The position numbers were made by a program, and so were the translations under genes. The notes under the pieces were generated by a model that searched no databases, was not told the DNA's origin, and saw nothing but the letters and a program-made list of their open reading frames with translations. Below, piece after piece: positions 1 through 8,022 of a stretch of 20,580 nt of DNA (its first letter is position 1; each line of letters starts with the position of its first letter). The DNA is taken from positions 1 to 20,580 of the forward strand of contig JAPLWU010000067.1 in assembly GCA_026396425.1 (NCBI GenBank). Reading direction: 5' to 3'. The stretch comes from Microcaldota archaeon (GTDB taxonomy: Archaea; Micrarchaeota; Micrarchaeia; Burarchaeales; JAKAKT01).

Positions 1-840
1 ATTTTGGCGCATTCGAGGATGCGCTTCGAAAAAGAAAAGGATACGGTTCTCGTTACGATTATGCACGCCAACAACGAGATTGGCTCGATTCAGCCGATTG
101 CCGAAATGGTGGGAATCGCGCACGAGAATGGCGCCCTCTTCCATACCGATGCAGTGCAGAGCGTCGGGAAAATAGACACGAACGTGAAAACCCTTGGCGT
201 GGATATGCTTTCCCTTTCGGGCCATAAAATACACGGGCCGAAAGGGGTTGCCGCATTGTATGTGCGGAAAGGCACGAAAATCGAGCCCATAATCCGCGGG
301 GGGGGCCACGAGTGGAATCTCCGCTCAGGAACGGAAAACGTTCCGGGAATCGCGGGAATGGGAAAGGCGATTGAAATGTGCGAGGAGTTCAGGCGAAAAG
401 GCGGAATGGAAAACGTGAAAAAAATGCGGGATGCGCTCATGAAAGGCGCGCTGGCGATTCCGGACTCCATGCTGAACGGCGGGAGGGAGAAGCGCCTTCC
501 CAACAACGCCAACTTCAGCTTCGAGTTCATAGAGGGCGAGGGGCTTTTGTTATTGCTGGATTCGAAAGGAATGCGGGTTTCAACAGGTTCTGCATGCTCT
601 TCGCACTCGCTAAAACCATCGCATGTCCTGCTTGCAATAGGCAGGAACCACGAGCAGGCGCACGGCTCGGTGAGGATAACCCTTTCGAGGTACAACACGA
701 TGGACGAGGTAAACTATGTGCTGGAAGAATTGCCCAAGGCGGTTGAACGCCTGCGCGAAATATCGCCTTTCAAGAAAAGCGCCGAAATAAAAGATTTCGA
801 GAAGAAATACGCAACAAACGAGGACGAACACGAACATTGA
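1..840 (+). CDS. iscS: Cysteine desulfurase IscS/NifS, 5' end outside the window
   Basis: PLP-dependent enzyme that takes sulfur from L-cysteine for Fe-S cluster assembly on IscU. The frame is open from the first base, so the N-terminal part lies upstream of the window. Visible family motifs are the MHANNEIG segment, the HTDAVQ segment, SGHKIHGPKG with the PLP-binding Lys at 226-228, the RSGTENVPGI segment, and the Cys loop STGSACSS with the catalytic Cys codon at 595-597. The extended Cys loop fits the IscS rather than the SufS type. After the usual fold ends (about LREISPFKK) there is a charged tail ending in DEDEHEH-like acidic/His residues. The DNA of that tail recurs downstream in degraded form. 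The gene pairs with iscU. Assignment is firm; only the start is missing. Confidence 0.95.
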   Translation: MLAHSRMRFEKEKDTVLVTIMHANNEIGSIQPIAEMVGIAHENGALFHTDAVQSVGKIDTNVKTLGVDMLSLSGHKIHGPKGVAALYVRKGTKIEPIIRGGGHEWNLRSGTENVPGIAGMGKAIEMCEEFRRKGGMENVKKMRDALMKGALAIPDSMLNGGREKRLPNNANFSFEFIEGEGLLLLLDSKGMRVSTGSACSSHSLKPSHVLLAIGRNHEQAHGSVRITLSRYNTMDEVNYVLEELPKAVERLREISPFKKSAEIKDFEKKYATNEDEHEH

Positions 841-1075
841 AAAAATGATGAATTCGACTTCGAGAACTCGAGATGAATGCGCAACTGATGAGGAAGGACA
901 CGAAAGTTGATAAAATAAATGAACCGGACTTCGAGAACTCGGGAAGAAATACACGACTGGCGAGGAGGGGCATGCGCGGGGACACGAAAGCCGATAAAAC
1001 GAATGGTTGGATTTCGAGAACTCGGGAAGAAATACGCCATGGATGAGGACGGACGCGAGGGGCGTAGGCGTCGAG
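793..1075 (+). repeat. Degenerate tandem repeats derived from the iscS 3' end
   Basis: Four imperfect copies begin with GAYTTCGAGAA at 793, 856, 927 and 1010, so the spacing is 63, 71 and 83 bp. Each continues with a version of CTCGGGAAGAAATACGC, then GAYGAGGACGGACACGAA, then TGATAAAA. The first copy is the coding end of iscS; the other three fill the iscS-iscU spacer. The copies are in different reading frames and contain stops, so they look like decayed duplications rather than protein. No promoter is obvious between the two genes, so co-transcription is likely. Confidence 0.75.
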
Positions 1076-1095
1076 GGCATTTGAGGATGAAAGCC

Positions 1096-1470
1096 ATGAG
1101 CATGTACACTGAGAAAGTCATGGACCATTTCATGCACCCGAGGAACATGGGCGAGATTAGCGACGCTGATGGGGTTGGGAGAGTGGGCAATCCGATCTGC
1201 GGTGATGTCATGTACGTTTACATAAAAGTGAAGGACGACCGCCTTGCGGACATAAAATTCAAGACCATGGGCTGCGCTTCCGCGATTGCCACGAGCAGCA
1301 TCATAACCGAAATGGCGAGGGGCAAGACGCTCGACGAGGCGCTCAAAATAACCAGGGATGACGTTGCAAAGGAGCTAGGCGGGCTCCCGCCAATAAAGAT
1401 GCACTGCTCCAACCTTGCGGCTGACGCACTGAAGAAGGCGATAGAGGACTATAGGAGCAGGAAAAAATAA
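1096..1470 (+). CDS. iscU: Fe-S cluster assembly scaffold IscU
   Basis: Scaffold on which Fe-S clusters are built from sulfur delivered by IscS. The protein is about 124 residues, normal for the family. All three cluster-ligand cysteines are present: NPICGDVM, TMGCASAIATSS and KMHCSNLA. The Asp after the first Cys and the LPPIKMHC segment, which is the chaperone-docking motif in bacteria, are also conserved. I chose the ATG at 1096 (protein begins MSMYTEKVMDHF) because the family starts at this point and GAGG at 1083-1086 is well spaced. ATGs at 1087 (with GAGGG upstream) and 1102 are possible alternatives. The frame stays open upstream to 919, but that part is the iscS-tail repeat and has no family similarity. 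Confidence 0.93.
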   Translation: MSMYTEKVMDHFMHPRNMGEISDADGVGRVGNPICGDVMYVYIKVKDDRLADIKFKTMGCASAIATSSIITEMARGKTLDEALKITRDDVAKELGGLPPIKMHCSNLAADALKKAIEDYRSRKK

Positions 1471-1587
1471 TGCGAGTCGGGCCGAGAGGTGGTTGGGCAG
1501 GAAAAACTAGGCATGCTGGTTGAGGAAGGAGCAGGAAGGACTAGGCATGTTGATTGGGGAGGAAGCAGGAAAAATAATGCGAGTAGG
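1455..1587 (+). repeat. Degenerate direct repeats after iscU
   Basis: The end of iscU, AGCAGGAAAAAATAATGCGA including its stop codon, recurs at about 1563-1583 as AGCAGGAAAAATAATGCGAG. Between them are two further related units at about 1495 and 1529: GCAGGAAAAACTAGGCATGC and GCAGGAAGGACTAGGCATGT, each followed by a TTGRGGAGGA-like run. The four units are 33-40 bp apart in the order a-b-b-a. They fill the spacer before uppP and have no continuous reading frame. Confidence 0.7.
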
Positions 1588-1610
1588 TTGGCGGGATTGG
1601 GCTGGTTTTT

Positions 1611-2435
1611 GTGGTCGGAATTTTGGAGGGGATTCTTCTCGGAATCCTGCAGGGCATAACCGAATGGCTGCCGATTTCGAGTTCCGGGCATTTGGCGCTT
1701 GCCCAACATTATTTTGGCGTGGCCGCGCCGGTAAGTTTCGACATTTTCCTGCATGTTGGCACGCTGATTGCAGTTTGCGCTTATTTCCGGGACGACATTG
1801 CGGGATTTGCCGGGAAAACAGGGCTCTGGATTAACGTACTTATCGCCCTCGTTCCAACCGCCATAATCGGCTTCGCATTCAAGGATTTTTTTGAGTCCAT
1901 GTTCTCCAGCCCAACTTATATTGCCGGCGCCTTGGCCATTACAGGGATTTGGCTGCTGATAACGAGGAATGCAAACGGGAAGGGGCATGTGGACGGGGCG
2001 AGGGCCTTTATCATCGGCATCGCGCAGGGAATCGCGGTTGCGCCGGGAATTTCGAGGAGCGGGGCAACGATTGGCGCGGGAATGCTGATGGGGATTGAAA
2101 GAACGGAGGCTGCCCGCTTCTCATTTATTGCGGCGATACCCGCGGTAATCGGGGCTGGCGCATACGAGGCCATTGCAGGAGCTCGCGGGGCGGTTGGAGC
2201 TGGCGCATATGAGGCCGTTGCCGGGCTTGGGGTTCTCGGCGCAAATGGGGCTGGAGCTTACGGGGCGGTTGGCGAAACGCTTATTTTGGATGCGGGAACG
2301 GTTGCGGGAGTCGTCGTCGCCGCGATTGTCGGCTATCTGACCATCGGCCTCCTCATGCGCGTGGTCGAGAGGGGGAAATTCTGGTGGTTTGGCGTCTACT
2401 GCCTGGCGCTCGCTGGGATAGTTTTTATTATTTGA
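1611..2435 (+). CDS. uppP: Undecaprenyl-diphosphatase family membrane phosphatase (UppP/BacA)
   Basis: Integral membrane phosphatase that removes a phosphate from polyprenyl diphosphate to recycle the lipid carrier; in archaea this would serve glycan export and N-glycosylation. The first BacA motif QGITEWLPISSSGHL (Gln14, Glu18, His27) and the second motif PGISRSGATIGAG (Arg149) are intact, and several hydrophobic segments follow. The start is the GTG at 1611, which places the first motif at its usual N-terminal position; no good Shine-Dalgarno sequence is visible. Residues 179-222 are odd: the normal GAGAYEA segment after AAIPAVI is followed by two degenerate copies of itself, lengthening a loop. 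The gene ends 17 bp before polB. Confidence 0.9.
   Translation: MVGILEGILLGILQGITEWLPISSSGHLALAQHYFGVAAPVSFDIFLHVGTLIAVCAYFRDDIAGFAGKTGLWINVLIALVPTAIIGFAFKDFFESMFSSPTYIAGALAITGIWLLITRNANGKGHVDGARAFIIGIAQGIAVAPGISRSGATIGAGMLMGIERTEAARFSFIAAIPAVIGAGAYEAIAGARGAVGAGAYEAVAGLGVLGANGAGAYGAVGETLILDAGTVAGVVVAAIVGYLTIGLLMRVVERGKFWWFGVYCLALAGIVFII
2151..2280 (+). repeat. In-frame degenerate tandem repeat inside uppP
   Basis: Three copies start at 2151 (GGGGCTGGCGCATACGAGGC), 2196 (GGAGCTGGCGCATATGAGGC) and 2247 (GGGGCTGGAGCTTACGGGGC), with spacing of 45 and 51 bp. Each encodes GAGAY(E/G)A(I/V) plus a Gly/Ala-rich linker. The reading frame is kept, so the insertion is probably tolerated in a loop of the membrane protein. 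Confidence 0.8.
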
Positions 2436-2452
2436 GCTGCCAAACCCTTCTC

Positions 2453-4855
2453 ATGCGCGCAATTCTCGTTGATGTCGACTATGTGACGAAGGGCGAGCGG
2501 GCGCGCATCCGGCTCATGCTCAAAAAGAAGAAAATGTTCCGGATGTTCGACGATTCTTTCGAACCTTATTTTTACCTGATGCCCAAAGGCGACGAATCCG
2601 AGACTGCCGAAAAACTCAAGGGATTGGAAGTCGAGGAGCGGGGGAGGAAGGCGAGGATAACCAAAGTCGAGAAGGTGCAGAAGGAGCTGCGCGGAATGCC
2701 AGTCACGGCCCTCAAAATCACGTGCTCGCATCCGTGGGACGTTGCGGCGATTAGGGAGAAAGTGAAAGAGTTCGGCGAGCCCCACGAGCACAGGATACCT
2801 TTCGCCAGAAGGTACATGATTGACAGGGGGCTTTCGCCCTTCACTTGGGTGGAATTCGAAAAGAATGGGAGGATGGCCTCGAACGTCCGGTCGGCGGGCG
2901 ATGCGCCCTTCAATCTCAAAACCCTCTCCTTTGACATCGAGACCTACAACCCGCAGGGCATGCCGAGGGAGAAGAAGGACCCGGTAATAATGATTAGTTA
3001 TGCCTGTGAGGGGGGAGACGGGGGAGTAATAACGCATAGGCCAACTGAAAGAAAATTCGAGAAGTTGGTCGTGGATGAGAAGGCTGCGCTCGAGGAGTTC
3101 GTGAGGGTTGTGAAAAGGACCGATGCCGAGCTTCTTTTTGGCTACAATTCCGCATCGTTCGACCTGCCGTATTTGAAGGCGAGGGCGGAAGCGAATGGAG
3201 TTAAGCTCGCGCTGGGGCGCGACGGCTCGGATTTCAAGGCGACCAGGCGGGGCATGTACAACGGCGCGCGCATTATCGGCAGGCTGCACGTGGATTTATA
3301 CCCCGTTGTCAGGTTTCTCGGGATAATCGGAACCCTGAAGATTTACGATTTCACGCTCCGCAACGCCTACTCGGAGATAATGGGGAAGGAAAAAATCAAG
3401 GTCGACAAGCTGGCGATTTGGAAAATGTGGGACGACGGGGAGGAGAGGAAAAAGCTCGCCGATTATTCCATGAGCGACGCGCAGGCAACGCTCGAGTTGG
3501 GCAGGGCGGTGCTGCCCATGGAAGTCGAGCTTAGCAAGATAGTCCGGGCCCCCCTATTGGATGTTTGCGGTATTTCAACAGGTCAGCTGGTTGAGTTATT
3601 GCTCACAGCGAGGTCGCACTCCGATAACGTCATCGTTCCCAACAGGCCGGGCGAGGAGGAGGTGCGCAGGCGCGAGATGAGCTTCCTCAAGGGGGCTTAC
3701 GTGAAGATGCCGAAGCCGGGCATATACGAAGACATCGCGGTCTTCGACTTCCGGGGATTGTACCCGTCAATCATCTGCTCGCACAACATCGACCCGTTCA
3801 CCATAAACTGCGGCTGCTGCGCAAAGGAGGAGGCCCACGTCTCGCCCACCGGCGACTATTTCTGCAAGAAGAAGCAGGGGCTCATTCCGAAAGTTCTCGG
3901 GGAGCTTGTTGCAAAAAGGGGCGAGATGAAAAGGGAAATGAAAACGCTCGACAGGGCCGGCGATGAATACCGCATGCTCGACGCGAGGCAGCAGGCCTTC
4001 AAGATTCTCGCCAACAGCTTCTACGGGATGCTCGGCTACGCGCGCTCGAGGTGGTATTCCCTGCAGGCCGGAGAGAGTGTCACGGCCTTCGGAAGGCGGT
4101 ACATACAGGATACGGCGAAGAAGGCCGAGGACGAGGGGTACGAGGTCCTTTATATTGACACAGATTCGCTTTTTTTGCTCATGAAGGGAGGGAAGCGCGA
4201 GGATGTTCTCGAATTCATGAAAAAAGTGAATGCCGGGTTGCCGGGCAACATGGAGCTTGAGCTCGAGGGATTTTACAAACGGGGGGTATTCGTGGCCAAA
4301 AAAGTCGCGAAGGACGAGGACGCGAAAGGGGCCAAGAAAAAATACGCCATGATTGACGGCGAGGGGAACATAAAGATACGGGGATTCGAGCTCGTGCGCC
4401 GCGACTGGTCGGACATCGCAAAGAAGACGCAGAGGAGCGTGCTCGAGGCCATACTCAAGGACGGGAGCAAGGAGAAGGCCGTGCGAATCGTAAAGGAAAC
4501 GGTCGACAGACTGAGGGCCGGGGAAGTTCCGTTGGAGGAGTTGGTCATCCACACCCAGCTGAAGAAGAGCATCGGGAGTTACGAGATCAAGAGCCCGGAA
4601 TTGAGCGCGGCCAAGAAGGCGGTTGCCGGAGGGATGAAATACGACGTCGGCTCGATGGTCGGCTATGTCATAACGAGGAGCGGCAAGACGATATCGGACA
4701 AGGCGCGCGTGCTGGAGATGGCAACTGATTATGATGCCGGCTACTACATAGACCACCAGGTGCTCCCGTCGGTCCTCAAAATACTGAAGGAGCTGGGCTA
4801 TGACGAGGACGACCTGAAGCTGCCGGGAACGCAGAGCAGCCTTGGTGAGTTCTGA
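2453..4855 (+). CDS. polB: Family B DNA polymerase with proofreading exonuclease
   Basis: Replicative or repair DNA polymerase of 800 residues. The 3'-5' exonuclease is intact: Exo I SFDIET (Asp161, Glu163), Exo II YNSASFD (Asn232, Asp237), Exo III YSMSD (Tyr338, Asp342). The polymerase motifs are intact: A DFRGLYPSI (Asp432), B ILANSFYG, C YIDTDS (Asp569, Asp571), plus KKKYAM and RGFELVRRDW in the thumb-side region. The extreme C-terminus, QSSLGEF (794-800), fits a PCNA-interacting (PIP) box. No intein is present. I use the ATG at 2453, 17 bp after uppP, because the family begins with an MRAILVDVDY-like strand; the frame is open further upstream only as overlap with uppP. The stop overlaps the next ATG by one base. 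Confidence 0.96.
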   Translation: MRAILVDVDYVTKGERARIRLMLKKKKMFRMFDDSFEPYFYLMPKGDESETAEKLKGLEVEERGRKARITKVEKVQKELRGMPVTALKITCSHPWDVAAIREKVKEFGEPHEHRIPFARRYMIDRGLSPFTWVEFEKNGRMASNVRSAGDAPFNLKTLSFDIETYNPQGMPREKKDPVIMISYACEGGDGGVITHRPTERKFEKLVVDEKAALEEFVRVVKRTDAELLFGYNSASFDLPYLKARAEANGVKLALGRDGSDFKATRRGMYNGARIIGRLHVDLYPVVRFLGIIGTLKIYDFTLRNAYSEIMGKEKIKVDKLAIWKMWDDGEERKKLADYSMSDAQATLELGRAVLPMEVELSKIVRAPLLDVCGISTGQLVELLLTARSHSDNVIVPNRPGEEEVRRREMSFLKGAYVKMPKPGIYEDIAVFDFRGLYPSIICSHNIDPFTINCGCCAKEEAHVSPTGDYFCKKKQGLIPKVLGELVAKRGEMKREMKTLDRAGDEYRMLDARQQAFKILANSFYGMLGYARSRWYSLQAGESVTAFGRRYIQDTAKKAEDEGYEVLYIDTDSLFLLMKGGKREDVLEFMKKVNAGLPGNMELELEGFYKRGVFVAKKVAKDEDAKGAKKKYAMIDGEGNIKIRGFELVRRDWSDIAKKTQRSVLEAILKDGSKEKAVRIVKETVDRLRAGEVPLEELVIHTQLKKSIGSYEIKSPELSAAKKAVAGGMKYDVGSMVGYVITRSGKTISDKARVLEMATDYDAGYYIDHQVLPSVLKILKELGYDEDDLKLPGTQSSLGEF

Positions 4856-5514
4856 TGATAAGCGCAATTTTCTTCGATTTGGACAATACGCTCTTCCCCA
4901 CGAACGAGTTCGCCGAAAAGGCGAGGAGGAAGGCCATAAACGCGATGATACGGGAGGGGCTCCCCCTGAAAAAAGAGGAGGCCTATGCCAGACTTTTGAG
5001 GATAATAAAAAAATTCGGCTCGAATTACGGCCACCAGTTCGACGTGCTCGTGCGCGGGGCGCTCGGAAAAAACAGCGCGAGGATAGTCGCCGCGGGCATA
5101 GCGGCCTACCACGACTCGAAATCGGAAATAAAAACCTTCGAGGGAGTTGGTGGGACTCTGACGAAGCTCAGGCGGGGGGGCCACAAACTGTTCGTCGTTT
5201 CCGAGGGAATGCCCGTAAAGCAGTGGGATAAACTGATACGGCTGGGGCTGAAGGACGAGTTCGACGGGGTTTTCGTGACCGGGAGCGGGAGGAAGAACAG
5301 GAAGTTCTACGAAAGCGTGCTGGAGAAGGGGGGCGCGCGCGCCTGCGAGTCGCTGATGGTCGGGGACAGGTGCGACAGGGACATGGAGCCGGCCAAGGCC
5401 GCGGGGATGCTTGCGTGCCAGGCGGTTTTCACGGGCCAGCCGAGATGCAAAAAAGCGGATTTCGCGATAAAAAAATTCGAAGAGTTATGCGGACTCGTCG
5501 AAAGGGTTGGATAA
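4855..5514 (+). CDS. HAD superfamily hydrolase (subfamily IA phosphatase)
   Basis: Probable small-molecule phosphatase of 219 residues with all four HAD motifs: I FFDLDNTL (nucleophile Asp8, Asp10), II VVSEG (Ser116), III a Lys in RKNRKFY (about 147-150), IV MVGDRCDRDMEPAKAAG (Asp171, Asp175). The helical cap lies between motifs I and II (about residues 16-95), as in subfamily IA. It resembles the archaeal group annotated as TIGR02253-type hydrolases, which includes glyceraldehyde-3-phosphate phosphatases, but the substrate cannot be read from the sequence. The ATG overlaps the polB stop by one base (TGATG), so translation is probably coupled. It lies 9 bp upstream of map. Confidence 0.88.
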   Translation: MISAIFFDLDNTLFPTNEFAEKARRKAINAMIREGLPLKKEEAYARLLRIIKKFGSNYGHQFDVLVRGALGKNSARIVAAGIAAYHDSKSEIKTFEGVGGTLTKLRRGGHKLFVVSEGMPVKQWDKLIRLGLKDEFDGVFVTGSGRKNRKFYESVLEKGGARACESLMVGDRCDRDMEPAKAAGMLACQAVFTGQPRCKKADFAIKKFEELCGLVERVG

Positions 5515-5523
5515 TGTGATTTT

Positions 5524-6474
5524 ATGGAAAACAACAAAGGGAAAGTGAAGGATGGGGTGGAAGGGGACGGGGATGGAGAGGACGTGGACGAAATAGGGCT
5601 CTACGAGAAGGCCGGGGCGGTCGCCTTCGAGGCCCTGAAAAAGGGCGCGAAAATGGCAAAGCCCGGCGTAAAACTTCTCGAGATTGCGGAAAAAATCGAA
5701 AAGGGGATAGTTGAAAGCGGAGCTGGCATCGGTTTCCCGGTGAATTTGTCGCTCAATGAAAACGCGGCGCATTACACACCGAAGTTTGACGACGACTTGG
5801 CAATCGGGGAGAAAGACGTGCTAAAAATCGACGTGGGAACGCACGTCGAAGGCTACATTGGGGACTGCGCGCTCACGCTCGACTTTTCCGGCGAGAATGG
5901 AAAGCTGGTCGAGGCGGGGGCGAATGCCCTCGAGGCGGCGGTCGCGTTCATAAGGCCGGGAAAAAAGACCGGCGAGGTTGGGGCGGTTATTGAGGAGGAG
6001 ATACGCAAACTTGGCTTCCGCCCAGTCGAAAACCTGACTGGCCATTACCTGGCGAAATTCAAGCTGCACGCCGGCGGCGAGATTCCGAACGTTGCGCGCG
6101 CCGGCGGGTTTGAGATTGAGGAAGGCGACGTGTTCGCAATCGAGCCCTTCGCGAGTACCGGAGCCGGCTATGTGGCGGAGGCGGGCCTCGTGGAAATCTT
6201 CGAGCTGATTGAAAAACGGCCGATGCGCCAGCGCGAGGCGAGAAAAATCCTGGATTACGCGGAAACCAGGTTCAGGGGACTGCCTTTCGCCGAGAGGTGG
6301 CTGCACTCCGAGTTCGGCTCGGGCCTGATGATGCGCTCGGCACTGAGGGAGCTCGTGCTTTCCGGCTCGCTCCACCAATACCCGGTTCTGCACGACAAGA
6401 AAGGAAGCCTTGTCTCGCAGAGCGAGTATACCGTGGTTGTGGAAAAAGACGGCGCAAGAATCCTGACGAAATAA
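5524..6474 (+). CDS. map: Methionine aminopeptidase, type II
   Basis: Removes the initiator methionine from nascent proteins. The pita-bread fold metal ligands are all visible by analogy with the Pyrococcus furiosus enzyme: Asp103 (KIDVG), Asp114 (IGDCA), His174 (TGHYL), Glu207 (AIEPF), Glu301 (SEYTV). Substrate-side His83 (NAAHYTP) and His182 (KLHAG) are also conserved. The long helical insert between the AIEPF and SEYTV segments (about 225-290) marks it as type II, the archaeal/eukaryotic type. Unusual is an acidic, low-complexity N-terminal extension of about 24 residues (EGDGDGEDVDE) before the usual first helix. The start at 5524 has only weak ribosome-binding context, and a GTG at 5584 would remove the extension. 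Confidence 0.94.
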   Translation: MENNKGKVKDGVEGDGDGEDVDEIGLYEKAGAVAFEALKKGAKMAKPGVKLLEIAEKIEKGIVESGAGIGFPVNLSLNENAAHYTPKFDDDLAIGEKDVLKIDVGTHVEGYIGDCALTLDFSGENGKLVEAGANALEAAVAFIRPGKKTGEVGAVIEEEIRKLGFRPVENLTGHYLAKFKLHAGGEIPNVARAGGFEIEEGDVFAIEPFASTGAGYVAEAGLVEIFELIEKRPMRQREARKILDYAETRFRGLPFAERWLHSEFGSGLMMRSALRELVLSGSLHQYPVLHDKKGSLVSQSEYTVVVEKDGARILTK

Positions 6475-6624
6475 GAAAATGCCTTTCGAACTAAACAATG
6501 GCGTTCGAGTTCGGTTTTTGTTGAAGCGGATAGTCCACGAGTGCTGACGGGATGATGACGTTCTGGGCGAGAGGCGGAGTATTCGTGGCGAGCGCTAACG
6601 GAATAGATAATGCTTGGCTCTTTT
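6475..6624. other. Convergent intergenic spacer between map and pyrI
   Basis: About 150 bp separating the converging 3' ends of map (+) and pyrI (-). A short T-run at 6515-6519 on the + strand could serve as a weak terminator for map. I see no hairpin, no coding signal and no clear repeat. Confidence 0.5.
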
Positions 6625-7059
6625 TCACTCAATCAGTTCTTCGGACTTGAAGAGCCTTTCGCAGAAGGCGCATCTCGCCTTGTCGGCTTCTACTATGAAA
6701 ACGGACTCGATATTCTCGGTATTCGTTATGCATTTTGGATTGGGGCATTTGACGACTCCGACCAGCTTCGAGTGGAGCTTCACGTGCCTCTTCTCGATGA
6801 CTTTCGAGTTCTGGATGAGGTTGACGGTGGCGTCCGGGGCGATGAGCGCTATCTTGTCCATGAGCTTCTCGTTGAGGAGCTTGCCCTCGACTTTTACGAT
6901 GTCCTTCCTGCCCATCTTGTTGCTCGGCACATTCATGACCAGCGCGACCCTCGAATGGTATTCGGCTGCTATCTCGAGGATTTCGAGCACGCGCAGGCCC
7001 TTGCCGTGGCGGATGTGGTCTATCACGGTTCCGGATTCGATTTCCTCGACGGTTAACAT
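6625..7059 (-). CDS. pyrI: Aspartate carbamoyltransferase regulatory subunit PyrI
   Basis: Regulatory chain of aspartate transcarbamoylase; it binds nucleotide effectors and attaches to PyrB through a zinc domain. The protein of 144 residues begins with LTVEEIESGTVIDHI, the typical start of the allosteric domain. It ends in a zinc ribbon with CPNPKC followed by CAFC, so all four zinc-binding cysteines are present. I chose the ATG at 7059 because AAGGAAGTG lies just upstream at good spacing and it fits the family start. A GTG at 7089, overlapping the pyrB stop as GTGA, would add 10 residues and is possible. It is co-transcribed behind pyrB. Confidence 0.93.
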   Translation of the reverse strand: MLTVEEIESGTVIDHIRHGKGLRVLEILEIAAEYHSRVALVMNVPSNKMGRKDIVKVEGKLLNEKLMDKIALIAPDATVNLIQNSKVIEKRHVKLHSKLVGVVKCPNPKCITNTENIESVFIVEADKARCAFCERLFKSEELIE

Positions 7060-7085
7060 TTTCACACTTCCTTGCCGGGCGGCCT

Positions 7086-7997
7086 TCACGCCTTGCCGAG
7101 CAATTTCATTATCACGGCCATCCTTATCGGCACTCCGAACTTGGCCTGCTCGAAATAGCGGGCATTGGGGCTCGCGTCGACTTCCGGCGCTATCTCGTCG
7201 ATTTTGGGGAGCGGGTGGAGAATCACCATCTCGGGCTTGGCGCCCTTGAGGTTCTCCCCGGTAATCCTGAACTCCTTCTGCACCTTCTCGGCCTCATACG
7301 GGTCCGCGAACCTCTCCTTCTGTATCCTGCAGACGTAGAGGACGTCGCAGTCCGAGAAGTCCATGGCATTCGTCTCGCTCACGGAAGCCGAGAACCTGCT
7401 CTTCACCTCGGAAATCACAGCCTTGTCCATCTCGAGGCCCTTAGGCGATACGAGCGTCACGTTTGCCCCGAACATTCCTAGGCCGTAAAGCAGGGAGCGC
7501 ATCGTTCTCGCATATTTCAAATCCCCCACGAGGCACACGTTCGTCTTTTCGATTCTCTTCTTGAACCTGCGTATCGAGTATAAATCGATTAGCGTCTGGG
7601 TCGGGTGCTGGTTGCCTCCATCTCCGGCATTTACGACGGGGCGCTCGGCCACGTCGGCTGCGAGGCGGGCCGAGCCCTCGAGCTTGTGCCTTATGACAAT
7701 CAAATCGCAGTAGCCGTCCATTGTCCTTATTGTGTCGATGAAGGTCTCGCCCTTTGCGGCTGAGGTCGTGCTTATGTCCTCAAGGCTGAGCACGTCTGCG
7801 CCGAGCCTTGCCGCAGCCGATTGGAAAGAGAAGCGCGTGCGGGTGCTCGGCTCGAAAAAGAGAGTTGCGATGACCGCGTTCTTTAGGGGCTTTGAGTCGG
7901 AGGCGAGCCGCTTGTCCATTTTGTCCGTTAGTTCGAAGAGTTCTTCTATCTCTTCCCTCGCCAAGTCGCGTATAGAAATAAGATCCTTTCCTCCCAT
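7086..7997 (-). CDS. pyrB: Aspartate carbamoyltransferase catalytic subunit PyrB
   Basis: Condenses carbamoyl phosphate and aspartate in pyrimidine synthesis; 303 residues. Catalytic motifs: FFEPSTRTRFSF (carbamoyl phosphate loop), STTSAAKGET (the 80s loop with its Lys), NAGDGGNQHPTQTLIDL, GDLKYARTMRSL, VCRIQKERF (equivalents of E. coli Arg229 and Gln231) and HPLPKIDEI. The last motif has Lys where HPLPR is usual. The ATG at 7997 matches the family start (MGGKDLISIRDL). The frame is open for 28 more codons upstream, but that part crosses the promoter and the tmk start. A TATA box centred near 8030 gives a leader of only a few bases. pyrI follows directly, so the operon encodes the full regulated ATCase. 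Confidence 0.95.
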   Translation of the reverse strand: MGGKDLISIRDLAREEIEELFELTDKMDKRLASDSKPLKNAVIATLFFEPSTRTRFSFQSAAARLGADVLSLEDISTTSAAKGETFIDTIRTMDGYCDLIVIRHKLEGSARLAADVAERPVVNAGDGGNQHPTQTLIDLYSIRRFKKRIEKTNVCLVGDLKYARTMRSLLYGLGMFGANVTLVSPKGLEMDKAVISEVKSRFSASVSETNAMDFSDCDVLYVCRIQKERFADPYEAEKVQKEFRITGENLKGAKPEMVILHPLPKIDEIAPEVDASPNARYFEQAKFGVPIRMAVIMKLLGKA

Positions 7998-8022
7998 GCC
8001 AACCCAACACCTTGTATAAAAT

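Noticed and set aside
919..1095. N-terminal extension of IscU from the ATG at 919
   Set aside because: The extra 59 residues are encoded by the degraded iscS-tail repeats, and the family starts at MYTEKVMDHF; better start codons with ribosome-binding sites lie at 1087 and 1096.
2384..2452. Earlier GTG start for DNA polymerase B overlapping uppP
   Set aside because: Those 23 residues are an out-of-frame read of the uppP end and are not part of the polymerase family.
3767..4867. Minus-strand open frame of 366 codons inside polB
   Set aside because: Antisense to a fully conserved polymerase; high GC and few stops on the opposite strand explain its length.
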